The notes beneath the pieces were generated by a model, which ran no database searches, was not told the origin of the DNA, and saw nothing but the letters and a program-made list of their open reading frames with translations. Positions 33,711 to 42,455 of a stretch of 64,000 nt of DNA are shown piece by piece. Position 1 is the first letter of the stretch; each line of letters begins with the position of its first letter. Position numbers and translations under genes: made by a program. Source of the stretch: Diplonema japonicum (Eukaryota; Euglenozoa; Diplonemea; Diplonemida; Diplonemidae); the NCBI GenBank assembly GCA_964019335.1, contig OZ025709.1, forward strand, positions 310,001 to 374,000, read 5' to 3'.

Positions 33711-36700
33711 TTAGCGCAGCACGGGGGCCGCGGGACCGGCGTCAAGAGAGACCGGAGGAGGGGGCGGCACGTTCGAAGGTGCAGTGACGTCTGTAGACGC
33801 CAGGGATGATGGCGAGGTGAACAGTCCGGAGCGTGACCAGGCGAGCAGGCCAGACTCAACAATGAGGTCGTAGATCTGGGTCACGCGTCTCGACAGGGAG
33901 AACGCTAGGGAGGGAGTACCAGCAGGAGTGTCGATCGCCCCCCTCCCGATCACAGGGCACCCACCGACAACATGCTCCCTGGACATCGGTGCTGCGTGGC
34001 AGGCTGGGCACCGGAGCACACCCTTGTGCTTCCTGTTCGGGCCAGCAGTCTGCAGGAAGCCGAAGAAGAGAGCCGAGTGACCAATCCGCAGCCGCGAGAT
34101 GACCGTTTCAGCTTGTCTGGGGAAGCCAAGGGGGAAGTGCGCAGACCGAAGCTCGGTCGCCACCGCGTGGTTGTGGGCGAGGGATGTTATGAGCTCCGCG
34201 GACCTCCGCACCACCCACCGTCGCACCAGGGCCCTCACTGATCGGTAGTCAAGGGAGGGCCTGTCCTGCTTCCGCTTCGTTCCCTCCCCGGCCAGAGCGT
34301 CAGCCTTCTCGTTCCCGTCCACCCCACAGTGGGAGGGCACAAACTGGAGGACCACCGGTGTCCCCTGCGTGCGCGCCGCGGACACCAGCCGGCTCCACGT
34401 CTGGTGGTCGAGCTTCTCCCTCTGTCGCGTTGGGCCAGCTCGCAGCTGCTCGACGAGGGAGAGGGAGTCGGTGCAGATCGACAGCGGGGACTTCGCCAGC
34501 GAAGGGTGTGTTTTTCGGAGGGTGGCCACCATATCCAGTGCCGTTTTCACAGCCATGCCCTCTGCCCGAAAGGATGAACAGAAGTCGTTGACGCCATGGC
34601 ACACAGACACAGGGGTCAGGGGGGGAGGCAGCTGCAGATAAACCCCAGAGCCACCTTTCGCCTTCTGTCCGACCTGTACAACCGAGCCATCCGTGTAGGC
34701 ATGGATGCCCGGGGGGAGAGCCGCAAGAGCAGCCTCGGCCGCCTTCCGCCTGTCCGCGTCTGGCGACGATCGCGTGACCCCGCCGGGGAGGTCAGTCCTG
34801 AAGTCGACCATGCCTGTCTGCCACGGGGCCGCCAGGGGCGTAGCCGACAGGTACTCGAAGTGCACCTTTGGTTCCAACCCGCATCGACGCAGTGCTTGGT
34901 AGCCAGAGCGCAGCCACCCACACCCCAGCCTGTTCGCCTGCTTCAGCTTGACCGTCTCCCTGTGAACCGGGGAAGACTGCCAGCAGAAGGCCTTCGCCGT
35001 CATCGTCGCCGCAGCACCCTCCGCCATTCTTTCGAGGGGAAGCAGTCCTGCCTCAGCTAGGAGCTTGTACCCTCCGGAGCCACTCCAGCAGCCCGTGATC
35101 AGCACCGCCGCCTCCTGGTGAAGCCCAGCCAGGTCCTTCCTCCCGACATCATCGAGCCTGCTGTAGTAGACCCCCATGCAGTAGCGCAGCAGCGGGAGGA
35201 TGTACGTAACGTAGAGAGACCGCAGAGTGTCCCTCTTGCTGCCCCAGGACGTGCCGGACAAGAGCTTCAGCACCCTCAGCCTTTTGCTGGCCCGCCGTAG
35301 GATGTCCTGTGCGTGTTCACCGAACGTGAGCCCAGAGTCCACCGTAACCCCAAGGTACCTCGCGTGTTCAGATAGAGGCAGGGGACGGGCCGCAACGTAA
35401 TCCACGTCGGGCCGTCGCACGGCTGCATGCATGTCCCGCACGCAGCGGATCCGCACACCACCCGCCTCCACAACCTGAAGGCCCGCCAGCTCCTGGTCCC
35501 CGGAGATCGTGCCATCGGCGTTCACCCCCAGGCCGAAGAGTGGGTTCTGGAAGGCACCTGGCTGAAGGGGGACTCGTGACGAAGTGAAGTAGACCCCGAG
35601 ACGTTTCTGGGGGGGGACGCAGACTGCCTGCGTCTTGGACGTGCTCAGCAGCATGTCACGCTCCCTGCACCAGTCCTCAACCGCATCCACCACTGCCTGC
35701 GCCTTCCGCTCCAGCCCAGCCACGTCCCCTTGTCCAGAGGAGATCACAACCGCCACGTCGTCGGCGTAGAGCACCGAGACATCCGCCAGTCCCTCCAGTC
35801 TCCTGGCGAGTTCGTCGACGTAGATGGTGTACAGGATGGGACCCAAGACAGAGCCCTGGGGGACACCCCGTCGCACCTTCGTCGTCGACCCCCTCGACCG
35901 TCCAATCGTGACCGCAGCAGTACGGCCGCATAGAAAGGACCGCGTCCACTCCACGAAGGGTTCGGGGAGACCCTTCCCTCGCATCTTGTCCAGCAGGGCA
36001 CCATGGGGCACCAGGTCGAAGGCAGAAGAGAAGTCGAACAGCAGAGCGGCCGAGAGACGTCGATCGTCTTTGTTCCTCGACATGCACTCAGTGAGGGTTG
36101 CCACCTGCTCCTCCGTGGAGCGGCCGCGTCTGAAACCAGCCTGGCTGTCGTGGAGTCCCTCGACTCCCGTCCCGTCCGCGTCAAGAAGAAACGTGAGCCT
36201 CTCCTCGATCATCCTCTCCAGCAGCTTGCAGAGGCAGCTGGTCAGGCAGATCGGCCGGTAGGAAGCCAAGAGAGTCGCATCTTTTCCAGGTTTCGGTACC
36301 GGGACGATCACTCCCTTCTTCCAGGCACCGGGGACGACACCCATCAGCCAGGAGCGATTGAGGAGTAGAAGGAGGACACCGAGGGAGTCCGAGTTCAGGT
36401 GTAGGAGCATCTCCGAGAAGATTCCGTCTTCCCCGGCCGCGCTGCGCGTCTTCATCCTTCTCAGGCCGCGGGTGAGGTCGTCCACGGTGAACGCTTGACA
36501 CCCGAGTCTGCTTGCAGAAGGAGCGGCGTCCTTCGAGTTCCCGTCACCACGCCTGCCGTAGAGCTTAGCGAAGTGCGCCCCCAGCCGGTCGGCCTTCGCC
36601 TTGTCCGACACAAATCTTCCCTCGAGTACAGGAAGGTGTGTCTTTCGGTGCCTGCCGTCCAGCTTCTTCACCGCTCTGAACGCAGCCCCGAGGTCCTTGC

Positions 36701-37862
36701 TCCGGCTGAGGTCGGCCGCCATCCTTCCCCATGCCTCACGCTTCGTCTCGTCAAGGAGTCGGTTGACTTCCTTCACCTTCGCCCTGTACTCCTCCACCAC
36801 CACGTCCGCCTCTTGAAGCAGGAGTTCGCGCAGGGTGTTCCGCTCTTCGAAGGCGTCCTCGAGCTCAGCAGTCCACCAGGGGGTCGGGCCACGTCGCATC
36901 CCACAGAGGGGAATGTGGTCGTTCGCCGCAGTCAAAAGGGCTTGTGTAAACCCCTTCGTGACAGAGTCAATCGGAGCCGCCGTGTCAACACCAGCAAGCA
37001 GGCGGGCAACAGCAGCAGTGTAGTCATCCCATCTGGCTTTTTTGAAATTCCAGGTGGGGAAGGGGCGCTCCGAACGGTAGACGTCCTCAAGAGGCAGGTG
37101 AAAGGATACGGGACTATGATCGGAGCCCCACGTGCCCAGCGTCTTCGGCTCAAGCTTCGCGCAGCGCCCCACAACCAGGTCCAGAACGTGTCGTGACGAG
37201 TCCCTCGTCGGTTCGTTGCGGTCGTTGTAGACGGTGTACCCGTGGGTGTCCAGCCAGTCCCTGACCACGTTCCCCCTCTCGTTCGGCGTCGTCACCGTGG
37301 CGTCCCAGGAGCTGTGGTGAGCATTGAAGTCACCCGCTATGACTGTGTTCTTCCCCATGGGAAGGCTGCCAGGCCGCAGGTACTCAGGGTCCCTCGTGCC
37401 TCTGCTCGCGCTTACCGGTGTAAGGTAAACGTTGGAGAGAGTGATCGGCTCACGCTTCTCGCAGGAGATCCTCACATCCAGTCTCTCAGTGACACAGTCC
37501 CCAGCCGGGAGTACGTGCGGAACCTCCTCCGAGGCAAGATCGTCGCGGACATACGTGACAATACCACCACCCCTCGTCGCAGTGCCGTCAGTCACCGGTG
37601 TCAACCGATCCCTCCTGTATGACCTGTACCCAGGCAGGTGTGGCGTGTCGTGCCCTTCCCTCAGGTGCGTCTCCTGTATCATGATGATGTCCAGCGACAA
37701 GAAGTCAGCATGGCGAGATACGACGGTCCATTTTGCAACGAGGCCGTTGCAGTTCCACGAGACAACCTTGAGACCCTTAGGCGACGGGGGCGGCAGCTTC
37801 TTGGGTGGGCCAGGGTTTGTTTCGACCAGCCCAAGCAGCCCCAACAGGTCCCTGACGGACAT
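33711..37862 (-). CDS. Family B ORF2: 2A-like, APE endonuclease, reverse transcriptase, RNase H
   Basis: 1383 residues from the ATG at 37862. Residues 10-19 read LGLVETNPGP, a 2A-like peptide. The APE endonuclease (about 30-260) shows VVSWNCNGL, IIMIQETHL, GDFNAHHSSWD and GSDHSPVSFHL. The RT (about 480-780) shows SYRPICLTSCLCKLLERM, QAGFRRGRSTEEQV, FDFSSAFDLVPH, GVPQGSVLGP and VLYADDVAVV with the catalytic YADD. RNase H (about 1085-1225) has TDGS, RAEG, CTDS and SHCGVDGNEKAD. It ends with a CCHC motif, CPACHAAPMSREHVVGGC. All catalytic blocks are intact. The in-frame sequence upstream is open to the ORF1 stop codon. Confidence 0.95.
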   Translation of the reverse strand: MSVRDLLGLLGLVETNPGPPKKLPPPSPKGLKVVSWNCNGLVAKWTVVSRHADFLSLDIIMIQETHLREGHDTPHLPGYRSYRRDRLTPVTDGTATRGGGIVTYVRDDLASEEVPHVLPAGDCVTERLDVRISCEKREPITLSNVYLTPVSASRGTRDPEYLRPGSLPMGKNTVIAGDFNAHHSSWDATVTTPNERGNVVRDWLDTHGYTVYNDRNEPTRDSSRHVLDLVVGRCAKLEPKTLGTWGSDHSPVSFHLPLEDVYRSERPFPTWNFKKARWDDYTAAVARLLAGVDTAAPIDSVTKGFTQALLTAANDHIPLCGMRRGPTPWWTAELEDAFEERNTLRELLLQEADVVVEEYRAKVKEVNRLLDETKREAWGRMAADLSRSKDLGAAFRAVKKLDGRHRKTHLPVLEGRFVSDKAKADRLGAHFAKLYGRRGDGNSKDAAPSASRLGCQAFTVDDLTRGLRRMKTRSAAGEDGIFSEMLLHLNSDSLGVLLLLLNRSWLMGVVPGAWKKGVIVPVPKPGKDATLLASYRPICLTSCLCKLLERMIEERLTFLLDADGTGVEGLHDSQAGFRRGRSTEEQVATLTECMSRNKDDRRLSAALLFDFSSAFDLVPHGALLDKMRGKGLPEPFVEWTRSFLCGRTAAVTIGRSRGSTTKVRRGVPQGSVLGPILYTIYVDELARRLEGLADVSVLYADDVAVVISSGQGDVAGLERKAQAVVDAVEDWCRERDMLLSTSKTQAVCVPPQKRLGVYFTSSRVPLQPGAFQNPLFGLGVNADGTISGDQELAGLQVVEAGGVRIRCVRDMHAAVRRPDVDYVAARPLPLSEHARYLGVTVDSGLTFGEHAQDILRRASKRLRVLKLLSGTSWGSKRDTLRSLYVTYILPLLRYCMGVYYSRLDDVGRKDLAGLHQEAAVLITGCWSGSGGYKLLAEAGLLPLERMAEGAAATMTAKAFCWQSSPVHRETVKLKQANRLGCGWLRSGYQALRRCGLEPKVHFEYLSATPLAAPWQTGMVDFRTDLPGGVTRSSPDADRRKAAEAALAALPPGIHAYTDGSVVQVGQKAKGGSGVYLQLPPPLTPVSVCHGVNDFCSSFRAEGMAVKTALDMVATLRKTHPSLAKSPLSICTDSLSLVEQLRAGPTRQREKLDHQTWSRLVSAARTQGTPVVLQFVPSHCGVDGNEKADALAGEGTKRKQDRPSLDYRSVRALVRRWVVRRSAELITSLAHNHAVATELRSAHFPLGFPRQAETVISRLRIGHSALFFGFLQTAGPNRKHKGVLRCPACHAAPMSREHVVGGCPVIGRGAIDTPAGTPSLAFSLSRRVTQIYDLIVESGLLAWSRSGLFTSPSSLASTDVTAPSNVPPPPPVSLDAGPAAPVLR
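37806..37862 (-). other. 2A-like ribosome-skipping motif at the start of ORF2
   Basis: Codons 1-19 of ORF2 encode LLGLLGLVETNPG followed by P. The core ExNPGP is exact; the usual Asp before Val is Leu. In L1Tc and ingi elements a 2A peptide occupies the same N-terminal place ahead of the endonuclease, and skipping occurs between Gly and Pro. Activity of this variant is unknown. Confidence 0.75.
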
Positions 37863-38006
37863 CCTCCCGAGTAGGGTGGGGATCAGTGCAGAAAAGTCGG
37901 TGAAGAAACAGAGAGGTAGGAGTCTCCTGGGGAGGATGCGAGGGAGACTAGGAGAGGGAGCATGGTCGTAGATCTGCTGCTCCCCCTGTTCTGCGGGGCC
38001 CCTTCA
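37863..38006 (-). other. In-frame TGA and 47-codon open linker between ORF1 and ORF2
   Basis: The ORF1 stop codon is TGA at 38006-38004. Reading the same frame onward gives 47 sense codons with no stop, then the ORF2 ATG. ORF1 and ORF2 are therefore one frame interrupted by a single TGA. Readthrough would make a fusion that the 2A motif could separate. Reinitiation at the ORF2 ATG is the alternative. Confidence 0.8.
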
Positions 38007-40850
38007 ATTGGATGGACCCATGGAGGCAGAGCGCCCCTTGACCCCATTGGTGAAGAGATCTTTGGTCTCCGCGAACGACCTGGCCCGCCCCCTCGTACCC
38101 AGGTTCGTCACCGCAGCCTCAGAGGTCGTAGCGAGAGGAGGAGCCCCCTTCTTCCCCTTCCCCTTCCCTTTCCAGACACTGTCGTGTGTCGTCGTCGCCC
38201 CCGGTGTAGGGTCCCGCGGCACTGCCGTTCCCGTCGTCAGCGTGGCCGCCTGCGGCAGGAGGAGGCGGAGCGTCGTCCGCAGATCGGAGATCATCTCCTG
38301 CTGAGAGTCGATCGTCCTCTGCAGCCCGACGATCGACTCCTTCAGCGTGGCGACGAGCTCAGTGAGAGCGGCGACCTCAGGCGACCCGGAAGGGACTCCC
38401 TCCTTGTTTCCCGCAGACACGTTGCGGGGCGGTGTAGGGGACGTCACAGTGTCGAGCTGGGGGGGAGCCACCGAGCTCGGTATGGACGCCCACGGGCTGG
38501 TGGGAGGAAGCCCAGTTGCTTTCACCGCAGGGCCAGTCTCCGAGGGTGTCGACGCCGATACAGGTGCCGGGTCAGGTACAGGTGTAGTAGGCGCAGGTGC
38601 AGGCACATGAGAAGATGTGGGTGCCGGGGTCGAGGACGTTGCAAGCGCAGGTGCAGATGCAGGTGTCGTCCTGTTGATGAGAGGGGGCGGCTTGACGGTC
38701 GGGTGGTCGTCCGCATCACGGAGGCAGACAAGGCGCCCCCCAAGGAGCCACGTCCTGGACTTCGGGGGCGGGCTGTCGACGACGATGAAGAACACGAGTT
38801 GCCTCGTGCCCTGGAACATCGTCTGCGTGCGTCGCAGGACGGAGGATGGTTTCCAACCGATGTGGTCCATCACTTCGTCGAAGGCCGCCCTGGTGATGGA
38901 CGGCGGGGCTCCGGTGAGCAAAAACTTGCGCTTCGTACGCAGTTTTGCGAGGGTTTCCCGGAGCCGCTGTTCCGTCTCCGGTAGGCACCGCACAGTCCAT
39001 CCCTTACGGTGCGCCACCCCGAGAGACAACCCACCCAGCGTCCCCGCAATCCGATAGGCATCCGCCCTCCCTTCCGCCACGATGGGTACATAAGCGTACC
39101 CCCCGCGTCTCTCCGTCGTCCGCATTAAGCACCCGTCCCCGGACCGGCGCAGGACGGCGTGGACGTGTGCTGCTTGCAGGCGCAGTCCCACCTCGTGGGT
39201 CCAGTGCCTCGCCCGCGGTTCCTCCTCACCGAACTTCCTTGGGCGGAAGACCGCACGATCCTCCACCACCGCGCCCTGAGCCTTGGCGAGCTCCAGGACC
39301 CTGGCCTTCGCCTCCTTCAGGCTGTCTGCACTGACACAGACGTAGACGACCTCCGATCCGCTGTTGAAGGTGGAAGGCGGGGTGTAGGTGGGGGGGTCCA
39401 GCCCGAACGTGGAGACGTGGACCCTCCTGTTCACTGCGCGCGACCCAGAGACCATGACAATCTCGCTGGGGGTGGTGACACCGGGGACCTCTGTCATAAG
39501 GACAAAGGTGATGGATGCCGTAGGTAACGCGGAGCACACGACCCCCATTCCGGAGGGATCGTCGAGCGCAATGACAGCGCGGGATGTTTCCGTCGGGGGG
39601 GACACGTTGGTGTAGATCGGGGCGTCCCATGTGTCTGGCACCAGGTCCCATCGCGGGGTTGTGGAAGGGGCAGGGGCAGGGTCGTCCTCCATCTCCTCAG
39701 GGCCAGAGCTGGTGTCAGAGTCTGAGCTGAGGAGGAGCGTGCCTTGGTCTGTTGACGCGTTGGCGGAAGCGTTCGCGACTGCTTCGTCCTCGACCTTCTG
39801 GGCATCTGCCTTCTTGGCGGCCGCCAACCTCAAAGCTTCCTCCTTTTTGGCAGCGGCTGCGGCGGCTTCCTTTTCGGCGGCGGCGGTGGCTGCGACCTTC
39901 TTCTTCTCCTCGGCGGCGGCGGCTGCGGCTGCGGTCTCCTTCTCGGCGGCGGCGGCTGCAGCTTGCTTCCTGGCGGCGTCGGCTGCGGCCTTCCTCTCGG
40001 CGGCGGCGGCGGCAGCGGCTTTCTTCTCGGCGGCGGCCTTCTCCTCGGCGGCGGCGGCCTTCTCCTCGGCGGCGGCGGCGGCTGCGGCTTTCTTCTTCTC
40101 GGCTGCAGCGGCTGCGGCTGTAGCCTTCTTCTCCTCGGCTGCTTTCATCTCGGCCGCAGCACGCGCAGCCTCCTTCTCCTCTGCCGCAAGTCGTGCAGTA
40201 GACCGCTCGCGCAGAGCCTTCTCCTCAGCCTCGACTGCTCTGCGAGCAGCCTCCACACCAGCCACGCGAGCAGCTTCCGTCTCGGCTGCCATTTTGACAA
40301 CCGCAGCATCAGCCACCTCCTGCGCAGCCTTCATCTTAGCAGCTATTTCTGCAGCTACCACGTCGGCCGACTCGCGTGCAGCTTCCAAATCAGCAGCGAT
40401 TCCCGCGAGTTCGACGTCGGCCGCAGTGCGTGCGGCTTCGAGGGGGTGTGTGGCGTCAGCTATGTGTGCGGCTTCGGCGGCAGCGTCAGCGCGCGCGGCT
40501 CTGGCGGCCTTCCTCCTAGCTTTTTTGCTGGAGGTCGGGGTGGCGACGCTGGCGTCAGGCGAAACCGGCCTTTTGACGGAGCCGGTCGGGGTGGAGGCGA
40601 CAGGTGTCGCTGGGCCGGCTGTAGCGGCGGCGGCGTCGGGCGTGAGGAGGTCAATTACGGTGACCACCCCCGTCATCTTCTCCCGGTGCTCCGGCGTCAG
40701 GAGCTGCCCCAGCTCCCCGGCTGCTCCCGCGCTGCGGAGCATCCTCTCCACCCGCCGCTCCTCCCTGGCCTTGGACTGCGCCAGCTGCGTGCTGGCCCCG
40801 TTCCCTTCCGGCTTTGCCTTCTCCTTGTGCTTGTCTTTCTTCTTGCCCAT
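38004..40850 (-). CDS. Family B ORF1: Ala/Lys/Glu coiled-coil nucleic-acid-binding protein
   Basis: 948 residues. After a basic start (MGKKKDKHKEKAKPEGNGAS) a long Ala-rich region (about 130-345) repeats EKKAAAAAA-like units and predicts a continuous coiled coil, suited to oligomerisation. Residues about 345-520 are acidic then Pro-rich. A globular block (about 490-700: VYVCVSADSLKEAKARVLEL, LRRSGDGCLM, GWTVRCLPETEQRLRETLAK) is clearly related to element C ORF1, so it is a conserved ORF1 domain. A Pro/Thr-rich linker and a second helical segment (LVATLKESIVGLQRTIDSQQ) follow. It should be the RNA chaperone/RNP protein. No named domain recognised. Confidence 0.85.
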   Translation of the reverse strand: MGKKKDKHKEKAKPEGNGASTQLAQSKAREERRVERMLRSAGAAGELGQLLTPEHREKMTGVVTVIDLLTPDAAAATAGPATPVASTPTGSVKRPVSPDASVATPTSSKKARRKAARAARADAAAEAAHIADATHPLEAARTAADVELAGIAADLEAARESADVVAAEIAAKMKAAQEVADAAVVKMAAETEAARVAGVEAARRAVEAEEKALRERSTARLAAEEKEAARAAAEMKAAEEKKATAAAAAAEKKKAAAAAAAEEKAAAAEEKAAAEKKAAAAAAAERKAAADAARKQAAAAAAEKETAAAAAAAEEKKKVAATAAAEKEAAAAAAKKEEALRLAAAKKADAQKVEDEAVANASANASTDQGTLLLSSDSDTSSGPEEMEDDPAPAPSTTPRWDLVPDTWDAPIYTNVSPPTETSRAVIALDDPSGMGVVCSALPTASITFVLMTEVPGVTTPSEIVMVSGSRAVNRRVHVSTFGLDPPTYTPPSTFNSGSEVVYVCVSADSLKEAKARVLELAKAQGAVVEDRAVFRPRKFGEEEPRARHWTHEVGLRLQAAHVHAVLRRSGDGCLMRTTERRGGYAYVPIVAEGRADAYRIAGTLGGLSLGVAHRKGWTVRCLPETEQRLRETLAKLRTKRKFLLTGAPPSITRAAFDEVMDHIGWKPSSVLRRTQTMFQGTRQLVFFIVVDSPPPKSRTWLLGGRLVCLRDADDHPTVKPPPLINRTTPASAPALATSSTPAPTSSHVPAPAPTTPVPDPAPVSASTPSETGPAVKATGLPPTSPWASIPSSVAPPQLDTVTSPTPPRNVSAGNKEGVPSGSPEVAALTELVATLKESIVGLQRTIDSQQEMISDLRTTLRLLLPQAATLTTGTAVPRDPTPGATTTHDSVWKGKGKGKKGAPPLATTSEAAVTNLGTRGRARSFAETKDLFTNGVKGRSASMGPSN

Positions 40851-40926
40851 TTTTCTTTTCTTTTCTTTTCTTTCCTTTCTTTTCTTTCACGTTTCTTTTC
40901 TTTTCTTTCCTTTCTTTTCTTTCACG
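40851..40926 (-). repeat. Short tandem repeat in the family B leader
   Basis: A pyrimidine unit of about 35 bp on the plus strand, ending CTTTCACG, occurs twice (to 40891 and 40892-40926). Each copy ends in the same TCACG that forms the target duplication. The exact 5' end of the element is therefore ambiguous by one unit. Repeated leader units are known in some non-LTR promoters. Confidence 0.6.
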
Positions 40927-41196
40927 TTTTTTTTTGCAATAATAACCACTGGGGGGAAACTGGGGGTGGGGGGAGGGGTGGGCCAGTCTTTTGTCTGGAG
41001 TAACCGAGAGGGCCACCACGGGGCTGAACCTTCCCTTCGGTGCTCCGTTCCCCCTTCCTGGGACAGCCGACCTGGCTGATTACATTCGGGGCGGTCCCCT
41101 CGAGGCTGAACGCAGGGGCGTTCTCTTGCTGCGCCCTGCGCCCTCCCGGCCTTCCCTGTGGCTGCCTCCCGGGAGGTTGTTTCTTGGCCCATTTGC

Positions 41197-41203
<7 letters not shown>

Positions 41204-41247
<44 letters not shown>

Positions 41248-41278
41248 GGGGGGACAAAGGGGTAGGGGGGGGGGGGGT
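41204..41278. repeat. (GT)n and poly(G) tract in the element C 3' UTR
   Basis: A GTGTGT run (about 41199-41231) passes directly into two G-rich runs of 20 or more bases. It is non-coding and probably expanded after insertion. Confidence 0.85.
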
Positions 41279-41295
41279 CTATAATGGGCTCACGA

Positions 41296-42450
41296 TCACC
41301 CTTGTGCTGCGTCGGCCGGGGGGAAGATCCCACACTCAGACCATGATAAGAGCCCGGAGGCCTCGATGAAGGCGCAGACCTCGGCGGAGTGCTTGGAAAG
41401 CAGCGCGCGGAGCGGCAGCCCAGTGTCGTAGAAGGACTTAGCTGTGGGAGCCAGAGAATGACAGCCCCTCAGCAGGTGATCAGCGTCGAGCGGTGATTGA
41501 ACGTTGCAGGCGGGGCAGGTGAGGTGATGACTCCCCTCAGCCCTCAGGGGTCCCTTGAGCTGGAGGTACCCCCTCATCAAAGGCGTGTGTCCGGTCCGGA
41601 GCCGAATGATCAGGACCTCATCCCTCCTACTGAGTGGTGGGAGAGAGAGACATTCGCCACCGGTGACGAGGCGGTGGTGGCCGGGGGAGTCGCTGTTATA
41701 TCTCGCACGCGACCTTCCTCTCAGCCACGCTTTTATGGCCGCCTTGCTGGAGCGGTAGCTAACCCCGCAAGGCGACTTCGACAGCCCGTCCCTGGCCGCT
41801 CCGTCGGCGAGCTCGTTCCCCGTCACACCGCAGTGGGAGGGGATGTACCAGAAGTGCACATCACCAGAGCGTTTGGCCCTGAGCCAGGAAGCGGCATCCC
41901 AGATCCGTCTGTCCGTGGACTCCCTCTGCTGTCCGGGGCCTCCAGCGAGCCTCCGCAGCATCGTCTGTGAGTCGGTCAGCAGGTAGAGAGGGCGGCCCCT
42001 CAGGTTCACGACCGTTTTGTACACCTCCGCAGCCTCCTTCAACCCCATCAGGATAGCGGTGCCCTCGGCGCACATGGGTGTGGAGACCATGCCGGCCCCG
42101 TGAGAGGTGGTAAGGGTGAGGTCCATGTCGGGGACTCTGAGGGCAACCCCAGCCCCCCCTCTCCCCCTTATCACCGAGCCGTCCGTGTACACTACCAGAG
42201 CGCCGCTTGGGATCTCGTCCAGCTTTTCCGCAGCCGCTGCCGCCCTCACATCGTCGGGGAGTGTCCTCCTGGTGTCGGTGGCGTAGGGATCGACGTGGAT
42301 GCCTTCCGCCCAGGGGGGGGCTCTCGTATCAGGCCCTAGCGGTAGGGAAGCAACCGCACTCAGCCCAGAACTCCTCGTCGCCTTCAGCGCTCCCAAGGCC
42401 CATCCTGCGGTAGCTGCACCCCTGACCACCCTGTTCACCGGGGTTCCCAC
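41296..42450 (-). pseudogene. Family C RNase H and CCHC segment
   Basis: A 384-codon open frame beginning inside the element. It contains ALVVYTDGSVIRG, CAEGTAILMGL, LLTDSQTML and WYIPSHCGVTGNELADGAA (RNase H), then LTCPACNVQSPLDADHLLRGC (CCHC-type). In an intact element it would be the C-terminal part of the polyprotein. Here it is in a different frame from the RT. Compared with family B about 100 residues between the RT thumb and RNase H are missing, so this is a decay product and not a host RNase H gene. Confidence 0.88.
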
Positions 42451-42455
42451 CCACC

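Larger units (their letters stand above)
33256..40921 (-). mobile_element. Full-length ingi/L1Tc-like non-LTR retrotransposon (family B), 7.7 kb
   Basis: In sense order it has a pyrimidine/purine-repeat leader, ORF1 (40850-38004), 141 nt, ORF2 (37862-33711), a 3' UTR of about 430 bp and an A28 tail (33283-33256). TCACG occurs at 33251-33255 and at 40922-40926, a target duplication of at least 5 bp. It may be as long as 14 bp if the following T-run is included. Both ORFs are intact, so the copy may be active. Domain order (APE endonuclease, RT, RNase H, CCHC) and the 2A-like motif fit the ingi clade. It lies between element C and tRNA-Val copy 2. Confidence 0.92.

Noticed and set aside
38004-38006. 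TGA as a reassigned sense codon genome-wide
   Set aside because: Calpain, SpoU and other genes end properly at TGA, so general reassignment is unlikely. Readthrough at this single site is kept as a hypothesis.
39631-41079. Plus-strand 482-codon Ala/Ser-rich ORF opposite ORF1
   Set aside because: It is the antisense shadow of the GC-rich Ala-coding repeat of family B ORF1.
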